In this document: one piece after another, positions 11,334 to 24,567 of the stretch
Layout of the letters: each line of letters starts with the position of its first letter
Numbering within the stretch: position 1 is the stretch's first letter
Assembly (NCBI GenBank): GCA_036346355.1
Contig: CM070580.1
Coordinates: 26,765,374-26,829,373 of the forward strand
Source of the DNA: Rhipidocladum racemiflorum
Taxonomy: Eukaryota > Streptophyta > Magnoliopsida > Poales > Poaceae
Reading direction: 5' to 3'
DNA length: 64,000 nucleotides
Made by a program: the position numbers and the translations under genes
The notes under the pieces: generated by a model
Seen by the model: only the letters and a program-made list of their open reading frames with translations
What the model was told of the DNA's origin: nothing
Databases searched by the model: none

Positions 11334-14300
11334 TCGGGACCCGAATATGCAAATCCGAACCCTCTGTGTATTCTGCACTAATCCAAGATCATGCTAATGC
11401 ACACAGTCTCAACATAGATAAAATATAACAATCATACACAACGAAAATAATATAAAGCACTTAATATATTAATATAACCTGTTGAACGACCTTATGGTCA
11501 ACCTTATAATAATACACCTCATAGGGTTTGGACTAAGAAACAAATAAAACTGCAGCAGGAATAAATTATTCATAGTAACCCTTCAATATGCCATAGGCAA
11601 CTAACAAGATTCGCTCCATAATTGATCAACTCCTCCTGGTACTCCTCCTCAAAGGCTGCCATAGACTCCTTTCCAACTGGTGATTTGGATTGTTGCAAGG
11701 GAGTGAGAATATAAAGCACTCAATAAGTTGCGCACAGAATGCAAATCTATTATACTACATGCATGGATTATTCCAAATGAATGGCTGAATTGGTTATTTT
11801 GCATTAAAGCACATTTTCGAAAGGATAACATAAATAGATTGAAAAGCAATAAAACAAATAATAACAATAATAAATTTCTCATTTATTTCACAAGTAAAAC
11901 ATCTTACAACCTTAAAACAATTACCACTTTTTCCATAGGCACATAGCCTCTATTCCCAATTTCATTTTATTAAGTCTAACCCTTGACTGTAATTCCCGAG
12001 CATTGTCCAATACAGCAGATATGGCTATTTGATTGGGTTTGACACTCTGTAGAAGTTATACAATTTACCCAAAAGATATAATCAACCCACCACAAAAGTG
12101 AATGACCATAACAAAACCTTTACAATGCTCTGTCTAAACCCAATACTGCTCGCTGAGGTTTCAACACCGAGGGGATTGGTTACCACCATCAGGGCCTCCC
12201 TCTTGCACTGTGAGTCTACATGTACCCCCGGAACCCACACCACCACAATAGTGCAAAAATCTAAATATCACAAATTAGTCAGCTAGATCTGTCCCATACC
12301 AGAGATGTGGTTGTATGTTTAGCCCAATTCAAATGCATGCAAGGTTAAGTTCTTAAGTGACCGAGGCAAGATTTACCCAAAGACTAACAATATCGAAGTT
12401 ACCAAAAGAACAAATGCGATCACCCAAATGCCACACCCGGCCCACCAGTTAACAACTCTTGCCACTTGCTCTAGTTTAAATCATTTTACCACCCCCCAGT
12501 TGATTACCATGCATCACATGCCATCAACATCATCAATAACACATGACACACCTTTCATAAACATGTTTCATATTCCATTAAGCAAGATTAAATATAATAT
12601 TCCAAAATGATATCAATAACACGTTGCATGGATAAGCAAGCTAACATGTTCTAAACATATCATATTGAAAATTAATAGTTACCAATTAATAAAGAATCCA
12701 TTCTAGGCTGACAATAAATCATGACATACAAATGTCAAGGTAGACATAAGTTCAATTAATTGAATAGCTAATCCCAGATTTAATTGAAACAGTTGTATGT
12801 TAAATGAGCATGCAATAATTTAAAGCAATATAACTTTTAAAACATGGGCTCAATATGATCAAAGCATAACTTGCCTTCAAATAGCTCTTGATCCTACTCT
12901 GGACCTTGTTCTTGAGTTGGTTCCTCGCTCACAAGCTCTCCAGGTACTTCAACGCCTACACGAAACGATAAAATAAAGCAATAAATACCAAAAAAGAGAG
13001 CAACTCAACTCAAAAATTAAATAGAATTCACCACAAAATAGAGCATAATTTTACAAATTTTAGGCTTTGGAATCACCTCAATCGGAGTTCGTATGAGCAA
13101 GTTCATAATTTGAAAATATATAAAAAAAGAATAAACTGAATTGTTGGAATTATTTTTGTATTGAAAAATAGAAAATATGATGTCATGATGATGTCAGCAC
13201 CGAATATGAATTTCAACCGAATAATTTTTCTACCAAAAAACTCTTTATGACATCATGTTGACATCACTGTGACACGTAGATGAATCAGGGGCTGACATGT
13301 GTCACTTCTATTTCTATCTTCTGGTAGAATTAAATTTATATTAAAAAACACAATTATGATGTCATGGCTGATGTCATAAATTTAATTAAACAAAATAAAA
13401 TCTTTTTTGGAAAAGTCGTATTAGGATGACATGTGGGCCCACGATCCATAGACCGGGTCCACGAACGCTACCGAGTCCACGGTGGACTCGGTCCATGGCT
13501 CACGACCACTGACGGATGGGCCCGCCACTGTGACATTAGCGCTGACGTCATGGATGATGTCACACAAGCGGTGCAGCCGACGACTGCTCGGCTTTTGCAC
13601 GGACACACGGTAGTTGGTGATTGGTGCGATGTGCGGTGCGATCATAGCCACACGGTTCAAAATCTACAGCCGAGATTGACCATGGTGAATCGGTTGTGAG
13701 GACACATGGAGCTCCTAAGCAACCGCTATGTGGAACCCTCTGAGACAGACGATGTAGATCGGACGGCTACGGCTTGTCTAGGCTCAATACTACCCGATTT
13801 GATCCAAACCACATGATCCATATAGGACAGCTTAGATAGCTTGCGAGGTTTGCAATGGCACGGTGGTGGTAACTCACCGAACTTGGAGGGGATGACCACG
13901 ATGATGATGCTGGACGGCTTCTCCGGTGATGTGGAGTATCGAGTTGGAAGCGTCCCTACGAGAGGGTCTCGAATCTAGGGTTCAATCTCGGCAGATGGTC
14001 CTGGTGGTGGCGGAAACGACAACGAAACGTGGTGGCTCCCTCGTGAACTCCGATGATCTCACAATCCTCAATTGAGGCACCTGAATTAACGATGTCTAGG
14101 GCAAACGAGGTAGCACGACGTGATGCAATCAATGCGGGGGTTAGTGGCTTTAAATACTCCCTCAACGTCTGCGGATCTCACAACAACCTAGGCGGATAAG
14201 GCGACAGTGGCCGAATTCGACCACAACATGGTGAGGTGATGTGGCATCATCCGGACCGTCCACACGGCAGTGATCCGACGGCTCACACGCACACGACCAC

Positions 14301-14709
14301 ATGGACAAATCCCAGCCGCAAGATCGAAATCCAACGATCAAGATTCTAGGGTTAGGGTTCAGTTGGGCTGCGTGGTTGGGCTCATAGGCCGACGGTTGGA
14401 CTGGGCCGGGGCCGGTTGAGTTTCAGCCCAACTACTATTTTAGCATTTTCCAGCCTTTTTGATTTGAAATTATTCTAGAAAATAAATTAAGCCAAAATAA
14501 ATAGCAAAAATATCAAAAAAAATTGGAAAATATTTGAAGACTTTTGAACTTAAATAAAATATTTCTAACAAAACTTATTTGAACTTTCCAAATATTTAAA
14601 TAATATTACAACAGACTTAATTCAAATAAATTCCAAACAAATTCAAAAAATTCTCAAAAATTCAAAAAAACATAATAAACATAAAGAAATCAAAAATTGG
14701 GATGTTACA
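11334..14709 (-). mobile_element. Solo LTR (about 3.4 kb), Tekay-like, minus orientation
   Basis: On the minus strand the element begins TGTAACATCCC (ending at 14709), the same kind of start as the complete Tekay element at 32851, and ends ...GGGTCCCGA at 11334. The flanks carry the same five bases ACATG (11329-11333 and 14710-14714), which I read as the target duplication. The length (3376 bp) is close to the 3.4-kb LTRs of the complete element. No internal coding region adjoins it, so it is a solo LTR left by LTR-LTR recombination. The terminal GA in place of CA is a small irregularity. Scattered open frames in the GC-rich part (13420-14200) are not genes. Confidence 0.65.
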
Positions 14710-14714
14710 ACATG

Positions 14715-17100
14715 TGTTTGGGAAACAAACTTACCATGTACTTGCCATTGACGAAGCCACCAAACGGAGAATAAAACCAAGATAATAACAAAAGCTATAC
14801 TCAATCATTAACAAACCCTTCTAAGATCACATGAGACCGATTCCATGACTAAAAATATCTATAATGTTTATTTTTCCATGAATGTAATCAAATGCTAAAT
14901 ATCATATTGTGGATGGTATAGTGACATGTGACGTGCCTATGCTACTTCCCTTCCATGCAAGACGGCCTCACTATACCTAAAACATTAAATAAACAAGCGT
15001 GAGTCCAAGACTCAGTAAAGTACATCATAGAATTATAACATCACATGTATATAAAAAATCCACCAAACTAATTTCATTTTCTTTCATTCATGCAATGCAT
15101 TATGTCTACATGCTCATATGCACATCGCATAGCTTATACCGATATAGCTGACTGTATACCCATTGGTGTCACACCCTCTCATTCTCTTCCATCCCATGGA
15201 TGGGCCTATTGAAGTAGGTCTTTTCATGCCTACACCAAGTAGGTTACAGAAGCCCAAACAGGTTACCTCTTTCCATCATGAATGCACAAATGACATGATT
15301 TATTATCATTAACATATTTCATTATCTCCATTAAGCTCATCATCATATCGTATCATTCTCATAATAAATGAAAGGAATCATGTAAAGCATCATGCTAGCA
15401 AGTTTTCAATAAAACAATAATAATTAGTCATCCATATCATCATTCTATCATGCATTTGCCTTTTTACCCACGAGGAACGAAATGGCGTACTGTTGAAGCC
15501 AAACTCGATGCCTCACATCCTACAATAGGTAAACCCATCAAAAAAATATTCCATAATAGAACATACATCAAGTATAACAACATCGTACCTACACATAACC
15601 CCAGACTTAACTTTCTCTCTCACCAGACAGTTTACCCTTTGTTGTCTCGATGGTCAAAAGACCATAATTTCAAGCATAGGAGCCCAAATATATCAAACCA
15701 TATATTTTTCTAAAAACTATAAAAGGTTACCGACAACTGTCCAGTTATCAAAATATTTCAATTAATTTGTTTTATCTCTTGTTTCTAGTCCCAAAGACCG
15801 AACTGATGGTTTACTGGATAGCAGACTTCACAATTTCATAACTATTTCTATACAACTCCAAAATTAGTAGAATCTAAAGAAAATTATGGATATAATTTAA
15901 TTCAGCCATTAACTAACCCTAATCAGCAAATTACCATGACTGCTCTCAGCAGCGATCGGTGTTTGGACAGCAAGATTTTGCATGCCATAAATTTCAAACC
16001 GTTTTACCAAATTTTATGTTCTTATACTCTAATGAAACTTTAGACAGAGATATACATTTTTTCACAACTTTTGTGGGAAATAGAATTGGTCATAGATACC
16101 CCAAAACATGAACTGAAGACAAAATCCACTATTGATTGAATACCGAACTCACCCAAAAACCAATCTGATGACCTATAAAATTCACATCTACCGATGAAAT
16201 GACCATAGCATCACTCTACTATAGCAAAAACATATCCAAGACCAGTCTACGGGTTACACCTGCATTCTGAAGATTCAGCGAAATAGCAACATTAGCGATT
16301 CCCCCTAAGTTTACATGCATTCCTTTCTCTGTCACACATCCCAAAACATCTGCACTAGTTCCTCCAAGATCCTCGTCATGTCCTGCATATGGTGATGTGA
16401 ATAGATTTCAGATCAGACTCACAGATTTATGGGGAACGCGAAAAGACAGGAGAGGTGCCGCTGGAGCGTGTCCAGAGCGCAGTCGGTGTGCGGCTAGCAT
16501 AGGGGCTATGCGGTAGCACATGGCCAGGGCGCGATTTGTCCCGGTGGTGCCGCAGGGTTCTTGTGACCCGATGCTTCTGAGCTCGGCCTGGCGAGCGATA
16601 AGCGGCTCTTTGGCACGACGCAAAGCGAGGCACCGGTGCGAGTGCGGACCACGCGAATCACAGCGTTGCGGCGGCACAGGTGTGTGGGTAGCCATTTGCA
16701 ACGTGTTGCAAAGGCGTGTGCGCGGGGGTGGCCACATGAGGCGCGGCTTGGAGGCACGAGTGCGGCCGTCAGCAGCTAGTGGCATGGGGGGCTAGGTTAA
16801 ATACAATTGCTAATTAGGGTTAGGCCTAGATATTAACCCACTAGTGGCCAATTAGATCCAGTTTTCTTTAATCAGAACACTACAAGATGATACGAATTGA
16901 GGAGTACCATTGGTCCAGAAGGGTGTAATTTGAACAAAGCACTGGGGTGGATGATCCGAGTCAAGGTGTACCATTGTTCTGGAGAGGTTCCATGAATTAT
17001 ATGGATCAGGGCGTATGATACGGTCGACATAACATCTTGTTTTTGAAATTGGTAAATTTAATGGAGATGGATGATCCAGGTCGAGGCAAATGATTTGAAT
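14715..17100. other. No gene supported
   Basis: AT-rich sequence to about 16400, then a GC-rich block (16430-16790) with overlapping open frames on both strands that show no recognisable domain. Phrases near 15000 (gactcagtaaagtac) resemble LTR words in minus orientation, so part of this may be an older retroelement. Confidence 0.4.
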
Positions 17101-17129
17101 TCTAGCTAGGAACCTATTGTGATGATGGG

Positions 17130-19481
17130 CACATCACAATCAGTTCTTGGCTTAGAACCCGATTGTGATGTGGTGATAAGGACATCCCTTTCACTGATAC
17201 AACCATACCTACTGCTCCTCAACAAGTTGTACAAGGACCAATCACAAGACCACATGCACAGCAGTTGAATTATCAGGTGAGGGGAGCAACACTAGTTCAT
17301 GTTTGCTGCTGGTCATCGCTGCTAGGATTTGTTAATTGTTCTTCCTCTGCCTGAGTTGCATAAGAACTAATTTGAGTCCAAGCCGAGTTGGTCTCCACTT
17401 TGCCAAATTTGATTATACTCTCTGTTGGCTGAATCTAAGTTTGAGAAGTAATATTCGTTCACCTATCATTAAAACGGCCATAACTGTTGCATATAGTGTC
17501 CATTTTGAATGTACGAGTACTCGAATCGAAGGGGACGATGAGGTAGATTTGAAAATCCATTAGTCCAAGTTTGATGGTCTTCTCAAGGATCTAAAAAAGT
17601 GTCAACCCCCAAAAATCATCGTTTAGGGCCTCAAAACAGCCTCTGAAGTTTTGGTACCCATTTTCGCCGATCATTTGCTATCTAGTTTGAGTTTGTTTTC
17701 ATTATTACTTGTGTAATACTTATTTCTAATTCATATTTTAGAGTGAACTCATTTGGGAGAGTTTGATTCTGAAAAAATATAAAAGCCAAAGGTGCAAAGA
17801 AAAGAGCCACACAAAAAATAGAAAAAGGAAAAGGCAAGTGCAAGTGCAAAATCAAAAACCGCACTGAAATTAAAAAATCAGAGAAGAAGAAAGAAAAAAA
17901 TCAGAATTGCATCTTTGCTTGCTTGAATTAGGTTCTGAGTTCTAGGCTAGGTCCAGCATCTTAAAAATTGATTCCAGGATTGCGCCTTTGAAAGTAGGAG
18001 CCGAAATCCATGCCCATCTGGTACACGAAGACTGTGAAATCATGTGTTGAAAAATTGGCTTTGAACTGAAAAATTAACTTAGAATTGGTTTTGCAAAATG
18101 TGCTTGTGCATGTGTTTGACAATTTGACAAGAAACAATAAGTTTCGTTTTTACGCGCGGGACCAAGTTCTTAAAAGACAGTAAGTTTTACATGTACGCCA
18201 GACCAAATTTTTTGGTCCGTCGTGAACGGCTTTTTGCTCGATTAGGGTTTGTGCAAATTTGGACTTTGAATTTTGATTTGTTTTTGAGATTATGAAATTT
18301 GTGAGAATTTCATGATGCTTGAAGTGGACTTTATGCAATGCTCATGTGAGTAGTTGCATGGATTGACATTGAGTCAAGTCGTGGACTTGTGCTCGGATTT
18401 GTTTTAGGTTTGTTCATGTGCAGGTATTGCTCAAGACGAATGTGGTCGATGACGGACCGGAACTAGGTTCATGGAGGAACCGAGGTTCGGGACTAGGTTC
18501 AGGAGGAACTGAGGTCTTGGTGGTCAAGGATGTCATGCGGGACGTTCGGGCTAAGAGAATGGTGCACATGAAGAATGGTTAGTCACGTGAGAATGACAGG
18601 AGGTCATTCGCGTGCAAAGTGTTAGTCACGTGAGTATGGCAGGTGGCCATACGCGTGCAAAGTGTTAGTCACGTGAGTATGGTAGGGTTGCCATACGCGT
18701 GCAAGAGTTGTACTCGGCCAAGTTGGGCCAAGTAGAGTTGTGTTGAATACAGATTCCTTCTAGGGAATAGGAATCGTATTCAGAACTCCTTGTGGGTTGG
18801 TGCTTTAAATAGGAGGGGTTGTCTCCTGTTGAAGAGCATCGAATTGAGGAGAGCTAGGCGCATAGAGCCTTGGGCTCAAAGTTTAGGGTTTGTACTCTTT
18901 TGATGGGAGTACTTTAGACAAAAGAAATAAAGATCAATTCTTTCAAGATTTTTGCGTGCTACAGTAACCACGTCGCTACAGTGTTTTCTGTTTTGGTTCT
19001 TGTTTGCATGCTTGTTCTAATTCTAGATTGGTTTTTGATCGTTGAGTTTCATCTTGATTTGATCCATCAAAAACCTTTCTAGGGTATTGATCTAGTGTTC
19101 CTCAAAGTTTTGTTGATAAATCTTTTGAAGATCTTGTTTAATCTTGAAATTTTGATTAGATTGATTCTCGTCAAGTTCTGGATCAGCAAGCTTGCGAAGC
19201 TTATAACTTTTGATCTGCAAGTCCGATCGAGCTGATTCTTTTTGGGTTCGATTCGTATTGGAATCTAGTTTCTCGTGTCCAAATTTCAGATCAATCTAAC
19301 GGTTGGATCTCCGGGAATTCGCGTTTTACCAAACCTCTGTCTTTCTATTTTTGTCGAAAACGAGGCAATTATTTGGTTCTGTTTTGGGGTGAACTTTTAA
19401 TAGATCAAGAATTTGGTTTTAGCTTCCGCACAATCATTCACCCCCCCTCTGATTGCTATATTCGTATACTTCGATCCTACA
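17130..19481 (+). mobile_element. 3' end and LTR of a retroelement
   Basis: A short coding tail at about 17235-17280 reads GPITRPHAQQLNYQV. This is a phrase I associate with the end of the polyprotein, or the region just after it, in grass LTR retroelements. It is followed by about 2.2 kb that behaves like UTR plus LTR: a TTTAAATAGG promoter-like box near 18803, an AATAAAG signal near 18925, and an end reading caccccccctctgattgc ... cgatcctac at about 19440-19481. The repeated gttagtcacgtgagtatggc units at about 18620-18700 lie upstream of that box. The LTR start and a target duplication were not located. Family is uncertain (Ty3 or Copia). Confidence 0.5.
18570..18710 (+). repeat. Short tandem repeat in the LTR upstream region
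   Basis: Three units of about 47 bp share gttagtcacgtgag(a/t)atg followed by a cat(a/t)cgcgtgcaaag phrase. They lie about 100-200 bp upstream of the putative TATA box, so they could be U3 enhancer repeats. Each contains CACGTG. Confidence 0.7.
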
Positions 19482-20640
19482 AAGACCAAAATGAGAGGGA
19501 GAGCAGGAGAGGGAGAGGAGTAAGTGGAGGAGAGAGTGGTGAGCACAAGGGGTAAATAAATATACAGGGGATGTGTGCAGTAGCTTTCCCTTTTCTTTAT
19601 CTGGTTGGACCCAACGAAATTATTTTGAAATTAGAACCCACTCGGTTCTTAGGGTAATAGAAACATATAATTCAAATATGCCATTAGTTAAAAGCATTAT
19701 TTTTGGAAGCTACTTTTGTTCTAACCTTATCTATTTTACTTTTTGAGCTCCCTTCATCTATTGCTTCTTTCTTTATTACCATGTATCCTTCCACCAAGAC
19801 TTAAAGGTAAACACTAATGATTCTTACTGGCGGTTGCTAAATCACGTGTCCTCTTCCTCGACCTGCCCCACCACTCACTGCATTGTAATCGTATTAATTG
19901 ATTAGCACGATATCATGCCTCCAGGAGATTTCTTACTGTGCTTCCTTTGTATGTCTACCATCTCTCCGTTGTCACGGTGAAGTGCCTTGCTTCTACTCAT
20001 AACCCAGCGTGCGTCGACTTAGTAGCCTACTAACCAACAACGCCATATTGCATAGAGATAGATGAACTGGTGACAAATATGCATTCATACATGACTGCCT
20101 TACATCATATTTGCATTTGGAACTGAGATAATTTGTCTAGCATTAACACAGTTAATGCAATCTCGTGTTATGTCGACGCAAGTGACTTCTTACATCAAGC
20201 TTTTAATATCGCTCTTCAATATAATCTCTAGCCTCACTTGGTTCAAATCATGTTGATCAAACCCCCAAGAAATAATAGGGATGTTATTTTTGTTAGCCAT
20301 GGCCAATTTTGTCCTCGACGTTCACACAGTGAAATATTCCTTACAAGATTTTCTTCTCTTGTGATCAGACAAAGTGTCTTTGGCAAAGCAAGGTCTTTCT
20401 TTCTTTCTTTTTTCTCAAATTTGAGCACTATTATGTTTAAAAATATCTAAATTGGCTACACAAAGACTATAGCTTTAGATTTGTTGTTAAAAATACTTTC
20501 ATAATATTATAATTTTATTGTATGTAATAGTATAAAATTACAAAAATTAACAGTCAAAGACACATCTTGAAGACAATGCGAATAAAAAAGTCACTTAAAA
20601 AAGAATAGAGGGAGTAATTTCTAGCCTTTTAGAGCAAATA
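19482..20640. other. No gene; possible truncated Stowaway end
   Basis: AT-rich sequence. At about 20595-20632 the words agtcacttaaaaaagaatag and agggagta resemble the right end of a Stowaway-type MITE (terminal CTCCCTC, TA target). No matching left end was seen, so I treat it as a truncated copy. Confidence 0.35.
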
Positions 20641-22430
20641 TGGTGGCTTGTTTTGAACTTGTATATTGTTGGATTGTACATGACATAGAGTTTTTTTTTT
20701 TGTATATGTTTTAGGTTAGAATTATATACAAATCTAACTGGTGTTTTTCATTTCATTTCTAACCCAATTTTAAGATATTTAGGGATTTTATTTTGGAGTT
20801 CATATTGAAATCAAATTTCTAATTTTATTTTATTTTATTTTTTTAATTTCAATTTTAGGTTGGAATTCTCATACAATTCGAACTACTAATTTTTATTTCA
20901 AAATTTAGTTTTCTTTCAAGTTCATATTAAAATTAAAATTGATTTGGAATTCATATACAAATCAAATCTCTAATTTTCTTTTGATTTTTATACAAAATTT
21001 TCATATATTGGACTATACATGACATTTAGTTTGTTTATATAGTTTTAGGTTCAAAATAATACAAATTCAATTGGTTTTTTTATTTTATTCTTATTTCAAA
21101 TTTAAGATATTTAGGGATTTTACTTTAGAGTTCGTGTCAAACTAAAATTTCTAATTTTGTTCTATTTTATCCAAAATTATGTTTTAGTTTCGAATTCATT
21201 TACAAATCCAACTACTAAGTTTCATGTAGTTTTTAATCTGAATTTCAGTTTTCCTTTGAAGTTCATATGGAAATCAAATTGTTAATTTTATTTTTTATTC
21301 CCTATTTCATTTATTTTTTTATTATCCGTGACATTGACTCTTTTTTAATATAAGGCATTATTACTTGTGTTCACCAGATAGACGACTATATCTTTTCTCT
21401 TTTTTTCTCTGATTAACGTGAAATTTTCTATCTTTCGAAAGCAAACATGGTACTCCTTTTGCCTTTCATTTAATATTTTTATTTTATTATTTATTCCAAT
21501 TTCAATTTTAGGTTGGAATCTTATACAAATCCAGCTACTAATTTTCTTTTATTTTTTATTTTAAATTTAAGTTTTGCTTTGAAATTCATATAAAAATAAA
21601 TTTGATTTGGAATTCATATAAAAATTATATATAAATCCAACTACTATTTTTTTTTGAATTTTAGTTTTGCTTTGAAATTCATGTCGAAATAAAATTGATT
21701 TGGAATTCATATAAAAATTAGATCGCTGATTATTCTTTGATTTTTATTCAAATTTGCATATTGTTGTATTGTACATGTGTAGTTTTTTACATGGTTTTAG
21801 GTTGGAAACGTATACAAATCCAATTGTTTTTTTAATTTATGCTTTTTAGGAAGTTCATGTGGAAATGAATTGCTAATTTTATTTTATTTTATTTAATTTT
21901 TCATTTTTGTTTGGAATTCATATACAAATCCAACTACTAATTTTTATTTAATTTGTATTATGAATTTCAGTTTTCCTTTGAAGTTCGTATGGAAATCAAA
22001 TTGTTAATTTTCTTTTTATTCCCAATTTCATTTATTTTTATTGTTATTGACATGGATTCTTTCTTTTAATCTAAGCCGTTAACTTGGTTTGTCTGATAGA
22101 CGGTTAGATCTTTTATCTTTTTACTCCGATTAATGTTTAAATTTCTAGCTCTTGAGAGTGAACGTGGTGGCTTCTTTTGTCTTTGCTTTAATAATACATA
22201 ATAGATAGATAGATTTCTTTTTTATTCCCATTTTTAGTTATTTTTTATTGTGCTTAACATGGACTCTCTTTTTTTTTATGTAAGACGTTATAAGTTAGGT
22301 CTTCCAGATAGTCAGCTAGATATTTTCTCTTTTGTCTCCGATTAACATGGAAATTTCTAGCTCTTTAGAGTGAACATGATTACTCTTTTGCCTTTGCTTT
22401 AACAATATAATAGATAGATATGTATATATT
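20640..22430. repeat. AT-rich degenerate repeat block
   Basis: Several phrases recur with divergence. Examples are ttttaggttgga...tacaaatc, ggaattcatatacaaat, and a longer unit of the order 'gacat..gactct ... cagatag.cg..tagat.ttt ... gattaa.gt.aaatttctagctct ... tttgcctttgctttaa' near 21330-21480, 22045-22190 and 22258-22410. The block is about 75-80% AT and has no coding potential. The units may be copies of one old non-autonomous element stacked by tandem duplication. Confidence 0.55.
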
Positions 22431-22449
22431 GTCTAGAAAAAGACAGAAA

Positions 22450-23647
22450 AATAATTTCTATATATATATGTGGATATCTTCTGTAAGGTCTTCTTTTGGT
22501 GCAAACTCTTAACCTCAAAACGTTAATTAATTAGTAGTATCTTTAATTTAGAGTATGCCAGAAAGGTGAGCATGGACGTGTCACCAAATAATGCACACCA
22601 AAGTTGGCCGGCTAACCACCTCTCTCTTGGTGCAAGAGGGATACCTTATTAGCTTAGCTAGCTAAAATGCACCACATGCATACTGCGCTGGAATGACGGT
22701 GTAAGGGCTGATCAGGAGTCCATCCCAAGCCTTCCTAACGTGCTAAAATATATGGATTGCTCGATCGGTGCAGGGAACAGAAAGGTGTAGACGAGAGAAT
22801 AATCCAGGGTGTTCTAATGACAAAAGGGCATGGAAGCTAGGCAAGTAATTGACACCATGCATGCATTCATATGTATAGAGCAGCGATATAGCAGGGGATG
22901 GGTGTATGCATGCATGCATATGCTCGAGTGGGTGTTCAGTTTGTTGGGTGCCATCATGTGGGTGCATGTGCTCGATCGTTGCAACGAGAAGCAAATTAAA
23001 CCAGCCCGCTACACGCGCTACGTACACCCATGCATTCACGCTCTACGATCTCTTGATTGATCTATCAATCCTTGCCGCCACATAATTCTCACGGCCGGGT
23101 GTATGCACGCAGCAATGAGCAATGGCCGCATCCATGGCGCCTACCAGTGCATACGTACATACACACATGCAGCATCACAGCACACGGTACTGCAAGCTAA
23201 GATAGCTTTCCGCGAAGCCGACCAGTCGTGCGGCGCGCCGCCGCAACATAGAACGAATTTGCCGCGCTAGTTGCATGCGTTTGCAGGATCGGCCGGCCGT
23301 GTCTCGCCAACAGCAACAACGGTGCCATTAGAATAAGCCGCGCTCGTATCTTTTTGTAGGTGGTTCGTGGTGACGGTTCGGACATGCGCATATGGAGGCA
23401 CGCCGGCACATGATTGAATTTTGCTCGCGCACGCATATCATCATCAGCATGTGCGTCTCCTCTCTCCCCGGCCGATCACCTATCATCCAAGGTGTAAACA
23501 ACAAAGATTGCGGCTATATATGCGTGCACTTATTGCCTTGCTCACAAGTGATGCCATCCGTATAGAAGAGCACTTAATTGTGTCCTCCTCGTCGTCGTCG
23601 TCCCTTTTGGCCGTCCATACGAATTAGATCGACAAGCTGACGAGAGG
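22450..23647 (+). promoter_or_regulatory. Upstream region of the HLH gene, TATA box at 23515
   Basis: The only gene-proximal unique DNA in this part. A TATATAT box lies at 23515-23521, about 130 bp before the start codon. Tandem RY-type words (tgcatgcatgcatatgc) lie at about 22906-22922. Open frames here (for instance 22743-23060 on either strand) have no recognisable content. The transcription start is inferred, not seen. Confidence 0.5.
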
Positions 23648-23881
23648 ATGAAAGGGGATAAGAGCAACGCGGTACGGTCGATGGCGGCGTCCAACGAGAG
23701 GTACATTAATCTAGAAGATTCTAGACTGGTCGAGCAAGTGAGGGAGCTGAGGAGGCTGGTGCCCTGCCGCGAGCCCTGTGGGATCGGCGAGCTGTTCCAG
23801 GACGCGGTGAGCTACATCGAGGACTTGCAGGTGCTGGTGAAGGTGATGCGGATGCTGCTCGACAAGCTCTCCGAGGAGTGA
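23648..23881 (+). CDS. Atypical helix-loop-helix protein, IBH1/PAR1-like
   Basis: A single-exon 77-residue protein. Residues about 27-70 form a helix-loop-helix: helix 1 VEQVRELRRLVP, a short loop CREPCGIGE, and helix 2 LFQDAVSYIEDLQVLVKVMR, where the YI.DLQ.QV-like pattern is typical of plant HLH cofactors. The N-terminal side lacks the basic DNA-contacting residues (H-E-R pattern), so it should not bind DNA. Known relatives (IBH1, PAR1/PAR2 and similar) dimerise with other HLH proteins in the nucleus and repress growth-promoting bHLH factors in brassinosteroid, light and cell-elongation pathways; that role is by family only. The ATG follows a GAGG context and a TATA box lies about 130 bp upstream. 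The exact subfamily is uncertain; it is less like the PRE/ILI group. Confidence 0.75.
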   Translation: MKGDKSNAVRSMAASNERYINLEDSRLVEQVRELRRLVPCREPCGIGELFQDAVSYIEDLQVLVKVMRMLLDKLSEE

Positions 23882-23938
23882 ATTCGTCGTGTATGCTTAC
23901 GCAACAATCTGTCGATTCTGTCCATCACTTGGAAGCAA

Positions 23939-23956
23939 CACGCGCGCGCGCGCGCA
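23939..23956. repeat. (GC)n microsatellite
   Basis: Short alternating CG run about 58 bp after the HLH stop codon, in the probable 3' UTR. Confidence 0.9.
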
Positions 23957-24559
23957 CTACAATCAAATTTAATTCGTTCATATGATGGATTATTTGATTC
24001 TTGTTTGCAAGCCGTGTGCCATATTTATTCATGATGTTATTTGGTTCATCTACGCCTTCCGAACCATAGATACTATAAGGAAGAGCATAGAAGCACCTAT
24101 CTTAATTTTATTTGTGTTACATATGTGTGTATCAGCATTGCAGTGAAGTACAATAAATACATTTGCAGTTTGTATGGTTCCAAAAGTTGAAGCATCGGTG
24201 ATAAATATAACTTCAAGCACACAAATTGTTTAGTACATCCATATATTTTGCCTTGGTTAGATGTATATGATGGGAATTTCCAAAAAGAAAAAGAAATTAA
24301 ACTTTGAGATGGGCTTGCTGCAGGTTTTTAGTACCAACTGTTTCAGGATGTGCTTGCTGTCCCCTCGCAAGAAAGGCATACGGACGGGACGGAGCACAAG
24401 TTACAACTAACGTACTAAGAAAGGTACTAAATGCTACTGAACTGTCTGTTGCACGCCATGCAGTGCTTGCCAGTTCTTGTTATGCCCTCATGAATGCACT
24501 CTACAGTAGGTCGGGAGAAGCAAAATAAAAACAAAAATACTATTCTACAGTGTACCGTT
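23957..24559. other. 3' flank of the HLH gene; nothing further seen
   Basis: AT-rich, with possible polyadenylation words (AATAAATAC near 24150). No coding or repeat feature was recognised. Confidence 0.4.
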
Positions 24560-24567
24560 CCAACGGT

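Noticed and set aside
13420..14165. Open frames around 13.4-14.2 kb
   Set aside because: They lie inside the solo LTR and show no known protein.
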